Source: an uncultured Erysipelotrichaceae bacterium (GTDB lineage: Bacteria; Bacillota_I; Bacilli_A; Erysipelotrichales; Erysipelotrichaceae). Taken from it: a stretch of 64,000 bases of DNA. Position 1 is the first letter of the stretch. The number at the start of each line of letters is the position of its first letter. The notes under the pieces are model-generated. The model made no database searches and was not told the DNA's origin. It worked only from the letters and a program-made list of their open reading frames with translations. The DNA is taken from contig CACWLH010000001.1 in assembly GCA_902761625.1 (NCBI GenBank), positions 56,212-120,211 on the forward strand, written 5' to 3'. The position numbers and the translations under genes were made by a program. This document shows, piece by piece, positions 1-8,398 of this stretch.

Positions 1-12
1 GAACACTGTTCT

Positions 13-40
13 TTCTTGGCACATGAGTTTCCGATATAAT
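13..40 (+). promoter_or_regulatory. Promoter of the M16C peptidase gene
   Basis: TTCTTG at 13-18 and a perfect TATAAT at 35-40 are separated by 16 nt. They lie just upstream of a GGAGG ribosome site (52-56) and the ATG at 64. Assigned by eye; the -35 box is weak. Confidence 0.55.
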
Positions 41-63
41 ATGTAGCGCACGGAGGCATTTGT

Positions 64-2952
64 ATGGAACTGAATACAGGCACAGAACTTCATGGTTTTA
101 AAGTTGAACGCATCCGGGGGATTCCCGACTGCGGCGGTATTTTATATGAGATGATGCATCTGAAAACAGGTGCGCAGCTTTGCTGGATGAAACGCGATGA
201 TGAAAACAAAACCTTTGTCATTGCCTTCAAAACAATTCCGGAAAATGATACAGGCGTTTTCCACATTCTTGAGCACAGCGTGCTCAACGGTTCAAAGAAG
301 TACCCGGTCAGAGAGCCGTTTGTCGAGCTGCTCAAATCAAGCATGCAGACGTTTCTGAATGCCTTTACCTATCCGGACAAAACCATGTATCCGGTGTCTT
401 CGCGCAATAAACGTGATTTCATGAACCTGATGTCAGTTTACCTGGATGCCGTTTTCAATCCCGCGATTTATGAAAATCCCAATATCTTCTATCAGGAGGG
501 ATGGCATTATGAAATCCGCGATGAACAGGATGAACCTGTATACAAAGGGGTTGTTCTGAATGAGATGAAAGGCGCATTCTCATCCGTGGATGAGACGCTG
601 GTTGATACGCTGAACCGGCAGCTGTTTCCGGACAACTGCTACAGATTTGTTTCCGGCGGTGATCCGGAACATATCACGGATCTCAGCTATGAACAGTTCA
701 TCGAAACACACAAACGCTTCTATCATCCTTCCAATGCCCGTGTATTCCTGGATGGAAACATCGATATCGAGGAAACCCTCGGGTATATCGATGATGAGTA
801 TTTTTCAAAATATGAAAAAGAGGATTTTGATTTCGACATTCCGGTGCAGAAGCCCACAATGGTATCCTTAAGCCGCTACGAATATGAAATCACTGAGGAT
901 GAGGATCCCAAAGACCGTACCATGATTGCGCTTGCCAAGGTTGTTTCCAGCTTTGAATGTCTGCAGAAAAATGTCGCCTGGACAGCATTGATTTCCGTGC
1001 TGGTCGGAAACAATGAATCCAAACTGAAGAAGGCAATCATTGACAGAGGTCTTGGAGAGGATGTTGAACTTGATCTGTTCGACGGAATTCAGCAGCCCTG
1101 GGCAGTGCTCACCATCCGCAACACCAATGAGGAAAACTACGAGGAGATCCGCCGCGTGATCCGTGAGACGGCGCAGGAGCTGATCGAAGAAGGAATCAGC
1201 CGCGAACAGCTGATCGCTTCGCTGAACATGATGGAATTCCGCTATCGTGAAAAACGTGAGCCGGCCGGTCTTTCCTATGCCCAAAGAGCGATGGACACAT
1301 GGCTTTACGGCGGCGATCCGGCGATGAATCTCTGTGCATCGGATCTGTTTGAAACACTCAGACAGAAGGCATCCGAGGGCTATTATGAAGAGCTGCTCCG
1401 GGAGTTCCTTCTGGATGAGGATCATCTGAGTGCAGTCATCGCGGTTCCTTCGGCCACACTTCTGGAAGAAAAATCCAGGCAGGAAAAAGAAAAACTCCAT
1501 GCCGCAAAAGAATCATGGCAGGAGAAGATATCCGATTATATTGAGCTCAACCGCAGACTGGATGTCTGGCAGCAGACACCCGACAGTGAAGAAGCGCTCT
1601 CCAGTCTTCCGAGACTTTCTCTGAGCGATGTTTCCCCGCTGCCTTATCAGGGACCGAAATATCGTGAAACAACGATCCGCGGTGTGCCCGCATTGATTTA
1701 TGAAGAGGAGACAAGCGGCATCGTTTATCTCAACCTTTACTTCAATCTCGGCGGTATCACCAAGCAGTCGCTTCCGGCTCTGGGCTTTTACAGCGGACTG
1801 CTCGGTTCCCTGCCGACAAAGAATAAATCTCTGGAAGATCTGCAGGAGGCGGTCAGACGTGATCTTGGCGCTCTGAGCTTCTTCCTGGATGCCTACACCC
1901 CGTCGAAAACAAGGGATGCATGCATTCCGATGCTTTGTGTGGCCACTTCCGCTTTGAAGCAGAATATCCACAAGGCCGTTGAGCTGATTCTGGAAATCAT
2001 CCATGAGACGGTTTTCGATCAGGAACAGATCCTCAATCTTCTGAAACAGGAGAATGAGAGCTATCGTCAGTCTCTGATCATGAACGGCCACGGGGCGGCG
2101 ATGCGCAGAGTCAGTGCCAGATGTTCCGCCGAAGGTGTATTCCGTGAATATGTCGGCGGATATGAATCCGCTCTGTTTGAAAAAGAGCTGGAAAATGATT
2201 ATGAAAACCGGATCGACGCATTCATCAATGACTGTGAACTGTTCTCGGAAATCATCTTCTCTGCCGCAAGGCTGACCATGAGTATGACCGGTGAACATCA
2301 GGAACTGGCTGAAACTCTGATCGACGGACTGAACAAGATCGATGCGCAGCGTGCGAAAGTCCATTATCCTCTGGAAAAACCGGGAAAAGAGGCGATCGTG
2401 ATACCGGCGGCTGTTTCATACAGTGCGGCCGGCATCAATCTGGCCGACATCGGCGGAAAATATGATCCCCGCATGCTGGTGATGTCTCATATGATGTCCT
2501 TTGAATATCTCTGGAATACCGTAAGAGTGCAGGGCGGCGCCTATGGCACCGGGTTCAGTGTCAATATCAACGGCTCACTGGCAGCTTATTCCTACCGTGA
2601 TCCCAATCCGCTCAATGCCCTTGACGCTTATCGCAATGCGGCGAAATATCTGCGTGAGGAAACCGACGATGATATTGAACAGCTGATCATCGGCGCACTT
2701 GCCTCAACCGAACCGCTGCTTTCGCCTTCCAGCGCAATCAGGGTGGAAGATACCAGATATTTCCGCGGCTCCACTTATGAAAGCAGATGTGAGGGCAGAC
2801 AGAAAGTTCTGTCCATGAGCGCGGATGATCTGCGCGGATTTGCGGATCAGCTTGAGACGGCGATGAATGAGGCATCCGTATGTATCGTCGGCAGCCGCGA
2901 AACAATCAATGCGTGCGCGGACGAAAATCTGACCGAGCTGAAACCGTTATGA
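64..2952 (+). CDS. M16C zinc metallopeptidase (presequence-protease/insulinase-like)
   Basis: Predicted cytosolic zinc peptidase of family M16C (PreP/Cym1 type), which degrades short peptides inside a closed two-half chamber. The 962 residues match the usual size. The inverted zinc motif HxxEH appears as HILEH at about residues 67-71, and the distal Glu ligand is expected at LNEMKG, about residue 168. The second half carries the repeat M16 domains without a second zinc site, as is normal for the family. There is no signal peptide. The start is supported by GGAGG 7 nt upstream and a promoter. The next gene overlaps its stop codon, so the two are probably cotranscribed. The family is clear; the natural substrate cannot be told from sequence. 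Confidence 0.93.
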   Translation: MELNTGTELHGFKVERIRGIPDCGGILYEMMHLKTGAQLCWMKRDDENKTFVIAFKTIPENDTGVFHILEHSVLNGSKKYPVREPFVELLKSSMQTFLNAFTYPDKTMYPVSSRNKRDFMNLMSVYLDAVFNPAIYENPNIFYQEGWHYEIRDEQDEPVYKGVVLNEMKGAFSSVDETLVDTLNRQLFPDNCYRFVSGGDPEHITDLSYEQFIETHKRFYHPSNARVFLDGNIDIEETLGYIDDEYFSKYEKEDFDFDIPVQKPTMVSLSRYEYEITEDEDPKDRTMIALAKVVSSFECLQKNVAWTALISVLVGNNESKLKKAIIDRGLGEDVELDLFDGIQQPWAVLTIRNTNEENYEEIRRVIRETAQELIEEGISREQLIASLNMMEFRYREKREPAGLSYAQRAMDTWLYGGDPAMNLCASDLFETLRQKASEGYYEELLREFLLDEDHLSAVIAVPSATLLEEKSRQEKEKLHAAKESWQEKISDYIELNRRLDVWQQTPDSEEALSSLPRLSLSDVSPLPYQGPKYRETTIRGVPALIYEEETSGIVYLNLYFNLGGITKQSLPALGFYSGLLGSLPTKNKSLEDLQEAVRRDLGALSFFLDAYTPSKTRDACIPMLCVATSALKQNIHKAVELILEIIHETVFDQEQILNLLKQENESYRQSLIMNGHGAAMRRVSARCSAEGVFREYVGGYESALFEKELENDYENRIDAFINDCELFSEIIFSAARLTMSMTGEHQELAETLIDGLNKIDAQRAKVHYPLEKPGKEAIVIPAAVSYSAAGINLADIGGKYDPRMLVMSHMMSFEYLWNTVRVQGGAYGTGFSVNINGSLAAYSYRDPNPLNALDAYRNAAKYLREETDDDIEQLIIGALASTEPLLSPSSAIRVEDTRYFRGSTYESRCEGRQKVLSMSADDLRGFADQLETAMNEASVCIVGSRETINACADENLTELKPL

Positions 2953-3548
2953 TCACAACCGAACTGATCAAAGGCAATGAGATTCTCATTGTGATGTTTG
3001 CCGATGAATCCTTCGAACCTGAGAAGGATTTTGAGCCGTCGGTTCTGCTGGTAAAGAATTTTGACTGGAACCGGGATCTTTCTCCCTGGCCGGCCGCAAG
3101 AGTCTTCAAAAAAGGAGAGGATTTCGGCGGTCATGCGGATGAAACTCTGGCAGTGATTCTGGAGGCAATGGCAAAGATCGATTATCAGAAGGCGGTCATT
3201 GCCGGTTATTCCCTGGCCGGCCTGTTTGCCCTTTACGCATGTACGGTGACAGACAGATTCGATGCCTGTATCTCCGCTTCCGGCTCTCTCTGGTATGAAG
3301 GCTTTGACACATGGCTTAAGGAACATCCGCTGAAATGCGAAACGGTGTTTCTGTCACTGGGCGATACCGAAAAGAACACCCGCAATCCAAGGATGGCGAA
3401 AGTGGAGGAGAAAACAAAAGAGGCATATGCGCTGATCTCGTCATATACCTCATGCGAAATGCAGATGAATCCGGGCGGACATTTCAATGATCCCCATGGC
3501 CGCCTGATGAATGCAATCCGGCGCACAATCGGGAAATTCAACCTTTAA
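2949..3548 (+). CDS. Alpha/beta hydrolase (putative esterase)
   Basis: A 199-residue cytosolic alpha/beta-hydrolase-fold protein. The nucleophile elbow is GYSLAG with Ser near residue 88. A likely catalytic His sits in GGHFNDP near residue 178, and the acid is probably the Asp in LGDTEK. The ATG overlaps the TGA of the upstream peptidase (ATGA), which indicates translational coupling. An in-frame ATG further upstream lies inside the peptidase gene and has no ribosome site, so I reject it. Substrate unknown; it could be an esterase, thioesterase or peptidase-like hydrolase. Confidence 0.8.
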   Translation: MITTELIKGNEILIVMFADESFEPEKDFEPSVLLVKNFDWNRDLSPWPAARVFKKGEDFGGHADETLAVILEAMAKIDYQKAVIAGYSLAGLFALYACTVTDRFDACISASGSLWYEGFDTWLKEHPLKCETVFLSLGDTEKNTRNPRMAKVEEKTKEAYALISSYTSCEMQMNPGGHFNDPHGRLMNAIRRTIGKFNL

Positions 3549-3574
3549 ACCGTGTCTTACGACGCGGTTTTTTT
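3548..3574 (+). terminator. Rho-independent terminator
   Basis: Nine-base arms AACCGTGTC / GACGCGGTT (one G-T pair) with loop TTAC, followed by a run of seven T. It ends the peptidase-hydrolase operon. Confidence 0.85.
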
Positions 3575-3758
3575 GCATGCATGGCCACGGTTCTGGTATG
3601 CACGAATAAAATGTAAGCGCATGCATACATAAAAGATGGCTGGAATGTAAAAAAGTCCCATAAAAAACGTACTTTTATTAATTCTATGCATGATTTAGTT
3701 GACAATTCATGCTATAAAAAATTGACATTTTGGGAAATATTGCAATTGGTGCATTTTG

Positions 3759-3787
3759 TTGGATTTTTGAATGATCATGCTTATAAT
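3759..3787 (+). promoter_or_regulatory. Promoter for the unknown gene at 3837
   Basis: TTGGAT (3759-3764) and TATAAT (3782-3787) with 17-nt spacing. The rest of the gap 3575-3758 is AT-rich and holds two TTGACA boxes (3699, 3722) without matching -10 boxes. It also holds a 7-bp inverted repeat GTATGCA/TGCATAC (3596-3602, 3622-3628). No gene is seen there. Confidence 0.55.
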
Positions 3788-3836
3788 GGAATAGTCAATT
3801 TTATATGAATCACACTGATTCACCGGAGGATATTCC

Positions 3837-4709
3837 ATGGCAATCACAGCAATTCTCAGTTCCAAACTCGACAATCGCAGCAACGTGGATGACTGCACAT
3901 TCAACGGTTATCTTGAAGACTATCTTAATATGGAGGATACTGATCTGGATCCTGTTCTCAGAGAGGCATTTGCAGGAATACAGGCAAACGCAGTTGATAC
4001 CAGGATTTGCGTCGGTCTTAGAAGTGAGATCAACAACGATGCCATCAGCAATCAGATTATCCGTTACAAGGATGTTTTCAAACTGAACGGCAAGCCGCTC
4101 ATCTATCCGTACATTCTTTATGTTCAGAAAGATGAGGAGGAAAGAGCCCTTCTGGTTGTTCCGTATACAAAATATGGTTTCATCAAGGCAAAAGGTCTGT
4201 ATTACTGCATGACTGAGCCGGGCAGCGAATTCATTGAATGCAAGAATGAAATCGTCGCCATCTGCTCCGACAAGGCGGAAGACATTGTCAAGGCATTCGA
4301 CGGTCTGTTCTCCCAGCGCGCAGGCGCTCTGCAGAGAAACATCGACGGACGCTTCTTCCGCAATTATGAAGATCTCAGAACAGCCGCGATCGCAGCCGCT
4401 GAGCAGATCAAGAAGGAAGCACCCGCCGTTCTGGCCTCTCTTGAAGACAGAACAGAAAAGATCTATGAGTATGTGGTCAACTGGTTCCTGCTCAAGAAGG
4501 TTCTCTATGTTCAGTACATGGTCAACAAGAACATTCTCAACACCGTTCACGAGGGCAATGTCAAGAAACAGAGAAACCAGGCGAAGCTGAATGCGGATGA
4601 AATCACCTTCATGAGCTACTCTGAAATGTGGAGAACAACCGGCGTCACAGAAGAGGAACCGGCTGAAGAAACCGCTGCCAAAGCACCTGAAGAAACAGCA
4701 GCTGAATAA
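3837..4709 (+). CDS. Conserved-looking protein of unknown function
   Basis: I do not recognise this 290-residue protein. It is soluble, with no signal peptide or membrane segment. The N-terminal half (about 1-120) looks mixed alpha/beta. The middle (about 150-250) is strongly helical and rich in Ala, Lys and Glu. The last 25 residues are an acidic Ala-Glu-Pro tail, probably disordered. The start has GGAGGA 6 nt upstream and its own promoter, and a terminator follows. It directly precedes the XpaC-AAA-TelA block, so a link to that block is possible but is inference from position only. Confidence 0.8.
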   Translation: MAITAILSSKLDNRSNVDDCTFNGYLEDYLNMEDTDLDPVLREAFAGIQANAVDTRICVGLRSEINNDAISNQIIRYKDVFKLNGKPLIYPYILYVQKDEEERALLVVPYTKYGFIKAKGLYYCMTEPGSEFIECKNEIVAICSDKAEDIVKAFDGLFSQRAGALQRNIDGRFFRNYEDLRTAAIAAAEQIKKEAPAVLASLEDRTEKIYEYVVNWFLLKKVLYVQYMVNKNILNTVHEGNVKKQRNQAKLNADEITFMSYSEMWRTTGVTEEEPAEETAAKAPEETAAE

Positions 4710-4717
4710 GCATGATA

Positions 4718-4746
4718 CAAAAAAGGTCAGAGATGACCTTTTTTAG
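4718..4746 (+). terminator. Rho-independent terminator
   Basis: AAAAAGGTCA / TGACCTTTTT hairpin with a 4-nt loop and T-rich tail, just after the unknown gene. It separates that gene from the XpaC-AAA pair. Confidence 0.85.
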
Positions 4747-4777
4747 TATCCGTACTGATTCGAAGCGTCAGTGATTA

Positions 4778-4786
4778 TGTTATAAT
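4778..4786 (+). promoter_or_regulatory. Extended -10 promoter of the xpaC-AAA operon
   Basis: TGTTATAAT at 4778-4786, a perfect extended -10, lies about 28 nt before the start codon. No good -35 box is visible, as is common for this promoter type. Confidence 0.6.
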
Positions 4787-4814
4787 TTCAGATGATTACA
4801 TGTGAGGAAACGAA

Positions 4815-5798
4815 ATGAGAGATCGAGGAAATGGTGGCTTTTTCTGGTTTATCTTTTTAATATTGATATTCTCCGGCGGACTCGGAGCGCTTTTTCCGCT
4901 GCTGATGATTATCGGTGTGGTCATGGCAATTACCATGGGAGCTGTGCACACATCCAACCGTCAGGAAAGTATCCGCAATGAATCATACAGAAGAGCCGAC
5001 AATTATTACCGCGCAGGCAGCGCCAAAAAATATTCCGCCGCACAGATGGCAAAAATCAATGTTTATCTGCGCAGCTGGTTCCGTACAAGAAGATCCCTTC
5101 CGATCGGTTCAAATATCGATCTGAGAATCCATGGCGAGCGTTATGCAAGCCTGGCCAGTCTGGATGTTTACCGCAACAACACATTCATCTGTTCACTGAG
5201 CGATTTCGGCAGAAGATATCCGGATTCCTACAATGAGATTCTCAAGGAGCTCGCATCGCTTTCCGAACAGGGACATGCGCCGGAAGCGGAAGTGATTGAT
5301 GTCACGGCGGCTGAACCGGTCAGACCGAAGCAGGAACAGAAGGCCGAGGAGAAGAAACCGGAAGAAAAGAAGTCTCTGACCTCCCAGGATTTCATCAATG
5401 AGATCAATCAGCTCAATGATGACATTCCGGATGAGAACATCTCCAACGGACTGTATGAAACCTGTGCGCTTCTCAAGCAGATCCAGACACTTGAAGAGCG
5501 TTTCCCGGCTTCAAAGGAAAAACTGAAGAAATTATATGAATACTATCTGCCGATTCTGGTCAGAATTCTCAAGCAGTATGACAACCTTCAGGCAGCTCAG
5601 ACTGATCCTTCCTATGAAACCACCAAGGAAAAGCTCACCAGAACAATTTCGCTCATCAATGATGCGATGAAGACGATTATTTCCAGTCTGACTGATCAGG
5701 ACTTTATCAATCTTTCCGCTGATATTTCCACCCTTGAGGCGGTATTGCAGAAAGACGGCCTGACCAGCGACGGACAGCTTCCGAAACGGGGGTATTGA
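4815..5798 (+). CDS. XpaC-like membrane protein (5-bromo-4-chloroindolyl phosphate hydrolysis family)
   Basis: The 327-residue protein has two hydrophobic segments at about 10-45, then a short soluble region and a charged Pro/Glu/Lys linker (about 155-190). It ends in a helical domain (about 195-320) whose YYLPILVRILKQYDNL stretch is typical of the XpaC family. XpaC proteins are commonly encoded beside TelA, and a telA gene lies 4.5 kb downstream. The family's biochemical role is unsettled; the name comes from an indirect phenotype. GAGG precedes the ATG, and the AAA ATPase gene begins 3 nt after the stop, so the two are cotranscribed and may work together at the membrane. Confidence 0.72.
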   Translation: MRDRGNGGFFWFIFLILIFSGGLGALFPLLMIIGVVMAITMGAVHTSNRQESIRNESYRRADNYYRAGSAKKYSAAQMAKINVYLRSWFRTRRSLPIGSNIDLRIHGERYASLASLDVYRNNTFICSLSDFGRRYPDSYNEILKELASLSEQGHAPEAEVIDVTAAEPVRPKQEQKAEEKKPEEKKSLTSQDFINEINQLNDDIPDENISNGLYETCALLKQIQTLEERFPASKEKLKKLYEYYLPILVRILKQYDNLQAAQTDPSYETTKEKLTRTISLINDAMKTIISSLTDQDFINLSADISTLEAVLQKDGLTSDGQLPKRGY

Positions 5799-5801
5799 TC
5801 A

Positions 5802-7973
5802 ATGGCTGACAGAGACCGCAGAAGAGATGAAAAAGAGCGCCTCTGGAATGAGGTGCTCGGCAGAAAGCGTGCCTATGAAAATGAAAACAGCGGCGAGGAT
5901 ATTGTCCTCACCGTTGAAGAGCATGCAAAACATTCCAACGAAACAATCAAAAGCGCTCAGAACGCGATGGATGAACTGAATAAAATCCTGAAAAAGCAGC
6001 AGAAGGATCTGGAAAACCTCAGCATTGAGATGAACCAGGCAAAGGAAAACCGGATTGATCCGTCTTTGATGGATATGGATCAATTGGAAAAAGATCTGCA
6101 GATGGATTTCGGCATGAAGCAGGAAAAACAGGAGAAACCCGAACCTGTGAGCGCTGCGCAGGCCCAGCCCAAGAGTATTGATCCGGCTGATTTTGACTAT
6201 GCGGTTCTGCAGGTCAATCAGGCTGTGCCCGGACAATATGATGCCATCCGCCAGCTGGTGACGGCATTCAGACGCCCCTATGTCATGGGCGTGAGCGCAG
6301 GCAAGCCGAAAAACGTGATGATTGTCAACGGACCTTCGGGCTCCGGCAAACATGAGGCCATTGCCAAAACGGCAAGAGCGCTCTATGAAAAGCAGGTGAT
6401 TTATTCCGATCAGGTCTACACGATTGATATGAGCCGTTACACCAGCGGTTCGCAGGAACAGATCTTCCTTCAGGACCTCTATGAGGAGATCTCCGGAACC
6501 GGAAATGTGATCTGTTTCGAACATTTCGAATCCGGCTTCCCGGCATTTTTGAGAATGGTCAACTCCCTGGCCGTGGACGGCAAGGTCATTCTCAACAAAC
6601 GATATGTGCTTTCCAAAGGCGTACTGGTTGAGAATCAGACCGGACTTGTCAAGGACAGTGTCGATTCTCTCAGTGCGGAAGGAAAATATCTTGTCTTTGT
6701 GACAACCGAAAAGACTTCCAAGGTACAGGATGCCTTCGGTGCCAGCTTCATGTATCACGTGCTTGACACCGTCACATTCCAGAAGCTCGATGACGAAAGT
6801 GTCAGACAGATCATCGACAAAGAATGCACCGCTCTGATCAGAAAAGCAAAGGACAATCTCAAGGCTGAGATCACGGTCAATGATGAGATCAGACAATGGG
6901 TCGCATCTCATTATGACAAGACCCAGGGCTCCTATGCCATTCACCAGCTCTTCTATGATTTCTATGTTTCCCTGAGTGAAATGGCTCTGAAGGAAAATGA
7001 TTTCAAGGATGATCCGATCACGCTTTCTGTCAGAGACGATATTCCTTACGGCACATGCGCACATATGGAAGTCCGTCTTTCCCGCTCGAAAAACAGCGAG
7101 GAGGAAATCGCTGCGGTCAACGCCGAACTCGATCAGATTGTCGGTCTGGACATGGTCAAGAACTATATCCGTTCCCTGCAGTCCCATATCGCCGTTCAGC
7201 AGAAGAGACGCGAACAGGGCATGAAGACAGCCGAAGTCTCCAAGCATATGATCTTCACCGGAAATCCCGGCACCGGCAAAACCACCATTGCCCGTCTGAT
7301 TTCCAGATATATGAAAGCGATCGGTGCCCTCTCCCAGGGCCAGCTTGTCGAAGTCACCAGAGCGGATCTGGTTGCCCAGTATGTCGGCCAGACAGCTCCG
7401 CTGACCATGTCGGTCATCAAGTCCGCGATCGGCGGCGTGCTCTTCATTGATGAAGCCTATTCCCTTTACAGAGGAAAGGATGATTCCTTCGGACTGGAAG
7501 CGATCGATACGCTGGTCAAGGCGATGGAAGACAACCGTGAGGACCTGATTGTCATCCTGGCCGGATACAAGAAGGAAATGGCAGGCTTCCTGGAAGCCAA
7601 CTCCGGTCTGAAATCCAGATTCCCGAATCTGATCAACTTCGACGATTACACCGGACTTGAACTGCGCAAGATCGCCGAAATCCAGGCGAAATCCAAAGGC
7701 TATGTCATTGACCAGGCTGCTCTGGAACCGCTGGAAAAATACTTCGACGAAGTGCAGTCGATCAATTCCGCCGAAGCCGGCAACGGCCGTCTGGCCAGAA
7801 ACGTCGTCGAGGATGCGATTCTTCGCCAGTCCGAACGTCTGATCAAGGATCCGAATGCGGATATGACCATTCTGTTCAAGGAGGATTTCGATTTCACCGT
7901 CAAGATCAAGGCGCCCGAGAAGAAGGATTCCCCTTCCCTTGAGGACATGCTGAAGAGCCTTCAGAACAACTGA
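5802..7973 (+). CDS. Double-AAA ATPase with a CbbX/SpoVK-type active domain
   Basis: 723 residues. An N-terminal charged coiled-coil region (about 1-110) is followed by two AAA modules. Module 1 has a changed Walker A, GPSGSGKH (about 177-184, His where Ser/Thr is expected), and FEHF in place of a normal Walker B, so it is probably inactive. Module 2 is intact: GNPGTGKTT (about 488-496), LFIDEA (about 545-550), a sensor region ILAGYKK, an arginine-finger-like GLKSRFPN, and a sensor-2 GNGRLARN. CbbX/SpoVK-type AAA proteins remodel other proteins. The gene is 3 nt downstream of the XpaC-like gene and upstream of telA, so a remodelling role in the same envelope-stress context is plausible (inference). 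Confidence 0.88.
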   Translation: MADRDRRRDEKERLWNEVLGRKRAYENENSGEDIVLTVEEHAKHSNETIKSAQNAMDELNKILKKQQKDLENLSIEMNQAKENRIDPSLMDMDQLEKDLQMDFGMKQEKQEKPEPVSAAQAQPKSIDPADFDYAVLQVNQAVPGQYDAIRQLVTAFRRPYVMGVSAGKPKNVMIVNGPSGSGKHEAIAKTARALYEKQVIYSDQVYTIDMSRYTSGSQEQIFLQDLYEEISGTGNVICFEHFESGFPAFLRMVNSLAVDGKVILNKRYVLSKGVLVENQTGLVKDSVDSLSAEGKYLVFVTTEKTSKVQDAFGASFMYHVLDTVTFQKLDDESVRQIIDKECTALIRKAKDNLKAEITVNDEIRQWVASHYDKTQGSYAIHQLFYDFYVSLSEMALKENDFKDDPITLSVRDDIPYGTCAHMEVRLSRSKNSEEEIAAVNAELDQIVGLDMVKNYIRSLQSHIAVQQKRREQGMKTAEVSKHMIFTGNPGTGKTTIARLISRYMKAIGALSQGQLVEVTRADLVAQYVGQTAPLTMSVIKSAIGGVLFIDEAYSLYRGKDDSFGLEAIDTLVKAMEDNREDLIVILAGYKKEMAGFLEANSGLKSRFPNLINFDDYTGLELRKIAEIQAKSKGYVIDQAALEPLEKYFDEVQSINSAEAGNGRLARNVVEDAILRQSERLIKDPNADMTILFKEDFDFTVKIKAPEKKDSPSLEDMLKSLQNN

Positions 7974-7982
7974 ATATGAATC

Positions 7983-8011
7983 AGGAGAGTCACAGGATGA
8001 TTCTCCTTTTC
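7983..8011 (+). terminator. Rho-independent terminator of the xpaC-AAA operon
   Basis: AGGAGAGTCA / TGATTCTCCT ten-base stem (one G-T pair) around a CAGGA loop, with a TTTT tail. It starts 10 nt after the AAA stop codon. Confidence 0.75.
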
Positions 8012-8017
8012 ATTTGA

Positions 8018-8049
8018 AAAAGACGATGCTCATCGGAACACCGTCTTTT
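8018..8049 (-). terminator. Terminator of the decayed minus-strand operon
   Basis: AAAAGACG / CGTCTTTT arms give a hairpin with a T run on the minus strand. It sits 8 nt beyond the stop codon of the permease remnant, so it is the preserved 3' end of the lost operon. The arms are symmetric enough to act on either strand. Confidence 0.65.
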
Positions 8050-8057
8050 AAGAGCGA

Positions 8058-8250
8058 TCAGTTTTCTTTTGAAATGAAATATGATGCGATCACTGAAGTC
8101 ACCAGAATCACAGCCGGCATCAGGATGGTATACGCAGGCATCAGCTGCGCTTCGGGAAGATCAGGAATGAGAGGCTTCATCTGTATAACAGCGGCGTAAG
8201 CACTGATCATAGATGGGCTGCCCGCTTCGATTATTGATGAGTATTTTCAT
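8058..8250 (-). pseudogene. Deletion scar: GntR (YtrA-type) regulator 5' end joined to a membrane-protein 3' end
   Basis: Reading the minus strand from the ATG at 8250, the first 15 or so codons give MKILINNRSGQPIYDQ. This is the characteristic beginning of a YtrA-subfamily GntR regulator. The frame then becomes meaningless and stops. From about 8210 to 8058 another frame reads ISAYAAVIQMKPLIPDL and ends in a hydrophobic segment and ISKEN-stop, like the last transmembrane helix of an ABC-2 type permease. The join is near GATCAG (8203-8208). In intact operons of this type gntR is followed by an ABC ATPase and a permease. The middle has therefore been lost, while the operator upstream and terminator downstream remain. 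The regulator end is a confident reading; the permease identity is inference. Confidence 0.6.
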
Positions 8251-8261
8251 AATGGTCTACC

Positions 8262-8280
8262 GTATATACGCAATATATAC
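8262..8280. promoter_or_regulatory. Probable GntR/YtrA operator left from the lost operon
   Basis: Inverted repeat GTATATA (8262-8268) / TATATAC (8274-8280) with a 5-nt spacer, 12 nt upstream of the decayed gntR start. YtrA-type regulators typically repress their own promoter through such AT-rich repeats. The rest of 8281-8372 shows no gene. Confidence 0.5.
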
Positions 8281-8372
8281 AGTTTATGTGCGTGTGTTAA
8301 TGGACGAGGTATTTTAATATTTTGTTAAACTGAGATCGTATTCATAATGCAAGGTCAAAGTGAGTGATACTT

Positions 8373-8381
8373 TGATATAAT
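8373..8381 (+). promoter_or_regulatory. Extended -10 promoter of the nucleotidase-like gene
   Basis: TGATATAAT at 8373-8381, followed by GGAGG (8387-8391) and ATG 8399. A second, weaker candidate is TTGTTA (8322) with CATAAT (8343). Confidence 0.55.
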
Positions 8382-8398
8382 CATGTGGAGGTGTGCAC

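Noticed and set aside
3699..3727. Two TTGACA boxes upstream of the unknown gene
   Set aside because: Neither has a -10 box at 15-19 nt; the TTGGAT/TATAAT pair downstream fits better.
5799..7247. A 482-codon open frame on the minus strand opposite the AAA ATPase gene
   Set aside because: It has no recognisable motifs and mirrors the codon pattern of the AAA gene, which has clear Walker motifs; it is an antisense shadow.
8014..8199. A 61-codon plus-strand frame with a TTG start in the gap after the AAA gene
   Set aside because: It has no ribosome site and lies antisense to the GntR/permease remnant, which explains the sequence better.
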